DNA of 64,000 nt from S012-109 sp964425105 (GTDB lineage: Bacteria; Pseudomonadota; Gammaproteobacteria; SZUA-140): contig CAYRLE010000001.1 of NCBI GenBank assembly GCA_964425105.1, positions 62,001 to 126,000 of the forward strand, written 5' to 3'. Positions 60,448 through 64,000 of this stretch are shown here, piece by piece. The translations under genes and the position numbers were made by a program. A model generated the notes under the pieces. It saw only the letters and a list, made by a program, of their open reading frames with translations. It was not told the DNA's origin and searched no databases. Position 1 is the stretch's first letter; each line of letters opens with the position of its first letter.

Positions 60448-61668
60448 GTGAAACGGGTTGTCATTACAGGTCTTGGAATCGTCTCGAGTATCGGTAACAA
60501 CAAGCAGGAGGTGGTGGAGGCGCTGCGCGCCGGCAGGTCCGGCATCGAGTTCTCGCCGCAATATGCCGAACTGGGGCTGCGCTCCCATGTCCATGGTCCG
60601 ATCCACCTGAATCCGGCGGATCATATCGAGCGCAAGCTGCTGCGTTTCATGGGCGATGCGGCGGCCTTCAACTACATCGCCATGCGCGAGGCCCTGGCTG
60701 ATGCCGGGTTGGCCGAAGAGCAGATCTCCGATCCCCGCGTGGGACTGGTGGTGGGGTCAGGCGGCGCCTCCAACCGCAATTTTCTCCAGGCGGCCGACAC
60801 CTTGCGCCAGAAGGGCGCCAAGCGGGTCGGGCCCTACATGGTGCCGCGCACCATGGGTAGCACCACCTCTGCCAATCTCTCCACCGCCTTCAAGATCAAG
60901 GGTGTCAACTATTCCATCAGTTCCGCCTGTTCCACCAGCGCCCACTGTATCGGCAATGCCTATGAACTGATTCAGATGGGCAAGCAGGACATGGTGTTTG
61001 CCGGTGGTGGTGAGGAAGTGGACTGGACCATGACCATGCTGTTCGATGGCATGAATGCGCTGTCTTCCAAATTTAACGACACACCGGAAAAGGCCTCGCG
61101 CACCTACGACGTCAAGCGAGACGGCTTCGTCATTTCCGGTGGCGGCGGCCTGGTGGTGGTGGAATCCCTGGAACACGCCCTGGCGCGGGGCGCCGAGAAG
61201 ATCTACGCCGAGATCGTCGGCTATGGTGCCACCTCCGATGGTTATGACATGGTCGCCCCCTCAGGGGAGGGGGCGGTGCGCTGCATGCGTCTGGCCCTGG
61301 ATACCACCGAGGGCCCGCTGGACTACATCAATACCCACGGCACCAGCACGCCGGTGGGCGATGTCGTTGAACTGCGCGCCATCCGCGAGACCTTCGGTGA
61401 CGAAATCCCTTACCTGGCCTCCACCAAGTCCCTCACCGGCCATGCCCTGGGCGCCGCGGGTGTCAACGAGGCTATCTATTCCCTGCTGATGATGGAGCAC
61501 GATTTTATCGCCGCCTCCGCCAACATCGAGGAACTGGATCCCGAAGCGGAAGGCATGCCCATCGTCCGGGAACGCATGGACGGCGTCAAACTGCAGCGTG
61601 TCATGTCCAACAGTTTCGGTTTCGGCGGCACCAATGCCTCGCTGGTGTTTCAACGCTTCGGCGGCTGA
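60448..61668 (+). CDS. fabB: Beta-ketoacyl-ACP synthase I
   Basis: 406 residues from GTG 60448. Active-site residues are present: Cys161 in SACSTSAHCIG, His297 in NTHGTSTPVGD and His332 in KSLTGHALGAAG. It extends the cis-unsaturated product made by FabA. Same transcript as fabA. A long inverted repeat follows the stop. Confidence 0.97.
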   Translation: MKRVVITGLGIVSSIGNNKQEVVEALRAGRSGIEFSPQYAELGLRSHVHGPIHLNPADHIERKLLRFMGDAAAFNYIAMREALADAGLAEEQISDPRVGLVVGSGGASNRNFLQAADTLRQKGAKRVGPYMVPRTMGSTTSANLSTAFKIKGVNYSISSACSTSAHCIGNAYELIQMGKQDMVFAGGGEEVDWTMTMLFDGMNALSSKFNDTPEKASRTYDVKRDGFVISGGGGLVVVESLEHALARGAEKIYAEIVGYGATSDGYDMVAPSGEGAVRCMRLALDTTEGPLDYINTHGTSTPVGDVVELRAIRETFGDEIPYLASTKSLTGHALGAAGVNEAIYSLLMMEHDFIAASANIEELDPEAEGMPIVRERMDGVKLQRVMSNSFGFGGTNASLVFQRFGG

Positions 61669-61737
61669 GTATCGCGCTGCAGGCACTTCATACGCCGTCG
61701 TCTCCAGGGCTCGGTAGGGATGCGGTTCAGGGAGAGA

Positions 61738-61817
61738 GGTGATGAGTAATGCGTGATGAGTGATGGGCGACAGCGCATTCACTCGATCCCATCACTCATT
61801 ACGCATTACTCATCACC
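61738..61817. repeat. Long inverted repeat between fabB and typA
   Basis: Arms 61738-61767 and 61788-61817 are complementary at 29 of 30 positions around a 20-nt loop. The arms are made of short ATGAGTRATG-type units. It lies between convergent genes and would form a bidirectional terminator; it may also be a dispersed repeat. Confidence 0.75.
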
Positions 61818-61827
61818 CATCCATACA

Positions 61828-63645
61828 TCAGGCGCTCTTGCGCGCCGCACGCTTGCGTTCATGCTCCTTGAGGCGCTTCTTGCGCAGACGCAGATGGTGC
61901 GGGGTGACCTCCACCAACTCGTCGTCGTCGATGAATTCCAGGGCCTGTTCCAGCGTCAGGGTGATGGCCGGGGTGAGCAGAATGTTTTCATCCGTGCCGG
62001 CGGCGCGGATATTGGTGAGTTGCTTGGCCTTGAGGGGGTTGACCACCAGATCGTTGCCCCGCGAATGGATGCCGATGATCATGCCTTCGTAGACCTCTTC
62101 ACCCGGCGCCACGAACATGCGTCCCCGTTCCTGGAGGTTGAACAGGGCATAGCCCAGGGCCTTGCCGCTGCCGTTGGCGATCAGCACGCCGTTGTGGCGC
62201 TGTCCCAGGTCGCCGCCCTTGCAAGGCCCGTAGTGGTCGAACACGCTGTACAGCAGGCCGGTGCCCTGGGTGGCGGTGAGAAACTCGGTGCGGAATCCGA
62301 TCAGGCCGCGCGAGGGGATGATGTAGTCGAGGCGGATGCGGCCCTTGCCATCCGGCACCATATCCTTGAGTTCGGCACCCCGTTCCCCCAGTTTCTGCAT
62401 CACGGCGCCCTGGTGGGTTTCCTCCACGTCCACGGTGAGTTGCTCGTAGGGTTCCTGGCGTATGCCGTCGACCTCTTTGATGATCACCTCGGGGCGGGAA
62501 ACACCCAGTTCATAGCCTTCGCGGCGCATGTTCTCGATCAGCACCGAGAGATGCAGTTCGCCGCGCCCCGAGACGCGCAGTTTGTCGGGATCCTCGGTAT
62601 CCTCCACCCGCAGCGCCACATTGTGGATCAGTTCGCGCTCCAGGCGTTCCCGCAGCTGCCGTGAAGTGATGTACTTGCCGTCGCGTCCGGCGTAAGGAGA
62701 GTCGTTGACCTGAAAGGTCATGCTCACCGTGGGTTCGTCCACGGTCAGGGGCGGCCGGGCCTCCACCGCCGCCGGGTCGCACAGGGTGTCGGAGATCTGC
62801 AGGCCGTCGATGCCGGTGAAGGCGATGATGTCGCCGGCACAGGCCTCCGCCACCTCCTGACGCTGCAGGCCCATGAAGCCCAGCACCTGGAGAATGCGGC
62901 CGTTACGGCGGCTGCCGTCGCGGCTGACCACGGTCACCGGCGTGTTGGTCTTGACACGGCCGCGGCTGATGCGGCCGATGCCGATCACGCCCACATAGCT
63001 GTTGTAGTCCAGGGAGGAGACCTGGAGTTGCAGGGGGCCCTCCATGTCTACTGCCGGCGGCGGCACCTCGGCGATGATGGTTTCGAACAGCGCCGTCATG
63101 TCGCCGTCGCGCACCTCCTGCTCGCGTCCAGCGTAACCCTGCAGGGCGGAACAGTAGACCACGGGGAAATCCAGCTGTTCATCGCTGGCGCCCAGGCGGT
63201 CGAAGAGGTCGAAGGTCTGGTCCAGCACCCAGTCGGGGCGCGCCCCGGGGCGGTCGATCTTGTTGATGACCACGATGGGACGCAGTCCCTGATCGAAGGC
63301 CTTCTGGGTCACGAAGCGGGTTTGGGGCATGGGACCCTCCACCGCGTCCACCAGCAGCAGCACGGAGTCCACCATGGATAGCACGCGTTCCACCTCGCCG
63401 CCGAAGTCGGCGTGACCGGGGGTATCCACGATATTGATGCGATAATCGTCCCAGGTGATGGCTGTGTTCTTGGAGAGGATGGTGATGCCGCGCTCCTTTT
63501 CCAGATCATTGCTGTCCATGACGCGCTCCTGGGCGGCATCCTGCTTGCCCAGAGAGCCGGACTGCTGCAGCAGCCGGTCCACGAGGGTGGTTTTGCCATG
63601 GTCTACATGGGCGATGATGGCGATGTTTCTGACTTGTTCGATCAC
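61828..63645 (-). CDS. typA: Ribosome-associated GTPase BipA/TypA
   Basis: 605 residues from GTG 63645, AGGA upstream; a GTG at 63681 is less likely. GTPase motifs: AHVDHGKTTLVDRLL, RGITIL, DTPGHADFGGEVER and NKIDRPGARP; then domains II, III and V-like regions and the CTD with HGKTT-like family end (KKRLKEHERKRAARKSA). EF-G-like GTPase that helps ribosome assembly, especially in cold or stress. Convergent with fabB. Confidence 0.96.
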   Translation of the reverse strand: MIEQVRNIAIIAHVDHGKTTLVDRLLQQSGSLGKQDAAQERVMDSNDLEKERGITILSKNTAITWDDYRINIVDTPGHADFGGEVERVLSMVDSVLLLVDAVEGPMPQTRFVTQKAFDQGLRPIVVINKIDRPGARPDWVLDQTFDLFDRLGASDEQLDFPVVYCSALQGYAGREQEVRDGDMTALFETIIAEVPPPAVDMEGPLQLQVSSLDYNSYVGVIGIGRISRGRVKTNTPVTVVSRDGSRRNGRILQVLGFMGLQRQEVAEACAGDIIAFTGIDGLQISDTLCDPAAVEARPPLTVDEPTVSMTFQVNDSPYAGRDGKYITSRQLRERLERELIHNVALRVEDTEDPDKLRVSGRGELHLSVLIENMRREGYELGVSRPEVIIKEVDGIRQEPYEQLTVDVEETHQGAVMQKLGERGAELKDMVPDGKGRIRLDYIIPSRGLIGFRTEFLTATQGTGLLYSVFDHYGPCKGGDLGQRHNGVLIANGSGKALGYALFNLQERGRMFVAPGEEVYEGMIIGIHSRGNDLVVNPLKAKQLTNIRAAGTDENILLTPAITLTLEQALEFIDDDELVEVTPHHLRLRKKRLKEHERKRAARKSA

Positions 63646-63816
63646 TATTTGGGGTTCCTGTATGCTGCTGGGGCGAAACACGAGGCGCGAGACAGAGATA
63701 GGGGGCCGTCATGCCTCGACCGGCCGGCGTTTCTATCCTTCTGCCCGATGTCTTACCGGGAAAATGGCACCCATTGTACAATATTCAAGCAAGCCGGGAG
63801 TGGAAATTTTCCTGTC

Positions 63817-64000
63817 ATGAAGCGAATCTATACCGCCGCCAACCTCCAGGATGCCCATATCCTTGCCCATATACTGCGGGAGGCGGGCATCGGCTGCCAT
63901 ATATTCAATGAAAACCTGCAGGGCGGCGTGGGCGAGATCCCCTTTACCCATGCCTATCCCGAGATCTGGCTGGCCGAGGCGGGCGACACAGAGCGTGCCC
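63817..64000 (+). CDS. DUF2007-like signal-transducing protein, cut by window end
   Basis: 61 complete codons seen from ATG 63817. The start MKRIYTAANLQDAHILAHIL, then AGIGCHIFNENL, GEIPFTHAYPEIWLAE match the DUF2007 domain (putative signal transducing protein). The end lies beyond the window. Divergent from typA. Confidence 0.75.
   Translation, partial: MKRIYTAANLQDAHILAHILREAGIGCHIFNENLQGGVGEIPFTHAYPEIWLAEAGDTERA

Noticed and set aside
1..64000. CRISPR arrays, tRNA or rRNA genes, integrases and transposases
   Set aside because: None was seen on reading; no regularly spaced repeats or recognisable mobile-element proteins.

Overview
This 64 kb window is a GC-rich, densely coded chromosomal segment of a gammaproteobacterium. 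Supporting markers are adjacent fabA and fabB genes, an AttEFGH-type ABC/lipocalin-like operon, BipA, TrmO, BolA, CsrA, PolX, RtcA, a PEP-CTERM protein and two DUF1631 proteins. A Chromatiales-like, possibly sulfur-oxidising, member is an inference and not proven. A run of exactly 100 N (40944-41043) shows a draft assembly with one scaffold gap. I see no tRNA, rRNA, transposase, phage gene, CRISPR array or replication origin.

Left part (1-24.3 kb): a diheme/SUMF1 fusion (cut by the window edge) diverges from a spondin-domain secreted protein. There follows a long + strand run: OmpR regulator and kinase, cardiolipin-synthase-like enzyme, UbiB-type kinase, DMT transporter, alpha/beta hydrolase, CopD-like membrane protein, and a SpoIIE-type phosphatase coupled to a two-gene ABC exporter. 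Next comes a mixed housekeeping stretch: a membrane J-domain protein, a lysine-tailed secreted protein, a macro-domain protein, a thioredoxin-TPR protein, endonuclease III, DUF503, HAD plus Nudix, CBS and an ICMT-like enzyme. It ends with the AttEFGH-like operon on the minus strand.

Middle part (24.5-46.6 kb): a five-sensor GGDEF/EAL protein, a PEP-CTERM protein preceded by a sigma-54-type promoter, the first DUF1631 protein, rtcA overlapping polX, an oxidoreductase, a MORN/C13-protease lipoprotein, and an LsrG-like protein coupled to an iron alcohol dehydrogenase. Two ParA paralogues bracket an orphan FlhB C-terminal/FliK pair, TrmO, a modular repeat protein and a dienelactone hydrolase.

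Right part (46.7-64 kb): a minus-strand regulatory and chaperone block (hsp20, cbpA, cbpM, lipoprotein, NarX-type kinase, LuxR-type regulator, csrA). The regulator gene and csrA are each preceded, about 200 nt upstream, by an almost identical 18-bp element. Then come bolA, a PC4-like small protein, the second DUF1631 protein under a FliA-like promoter, a PilZ protein, the pncA-pncB NAD salvage pair, a 62-residue histone-fold protein, fabA-fabB and bipA/typA.

The most interesting items are the histone-fold protein at 59355-59543, the shared 18-bp element linking the two-component regulator to csrA, the apparent joining of a small heat-shock chaperone operon to a sensor kinase, and the sigma-28 and sigma-54 promoter signatures. 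Assignments rest on reading motifs by eye; no database search was run.
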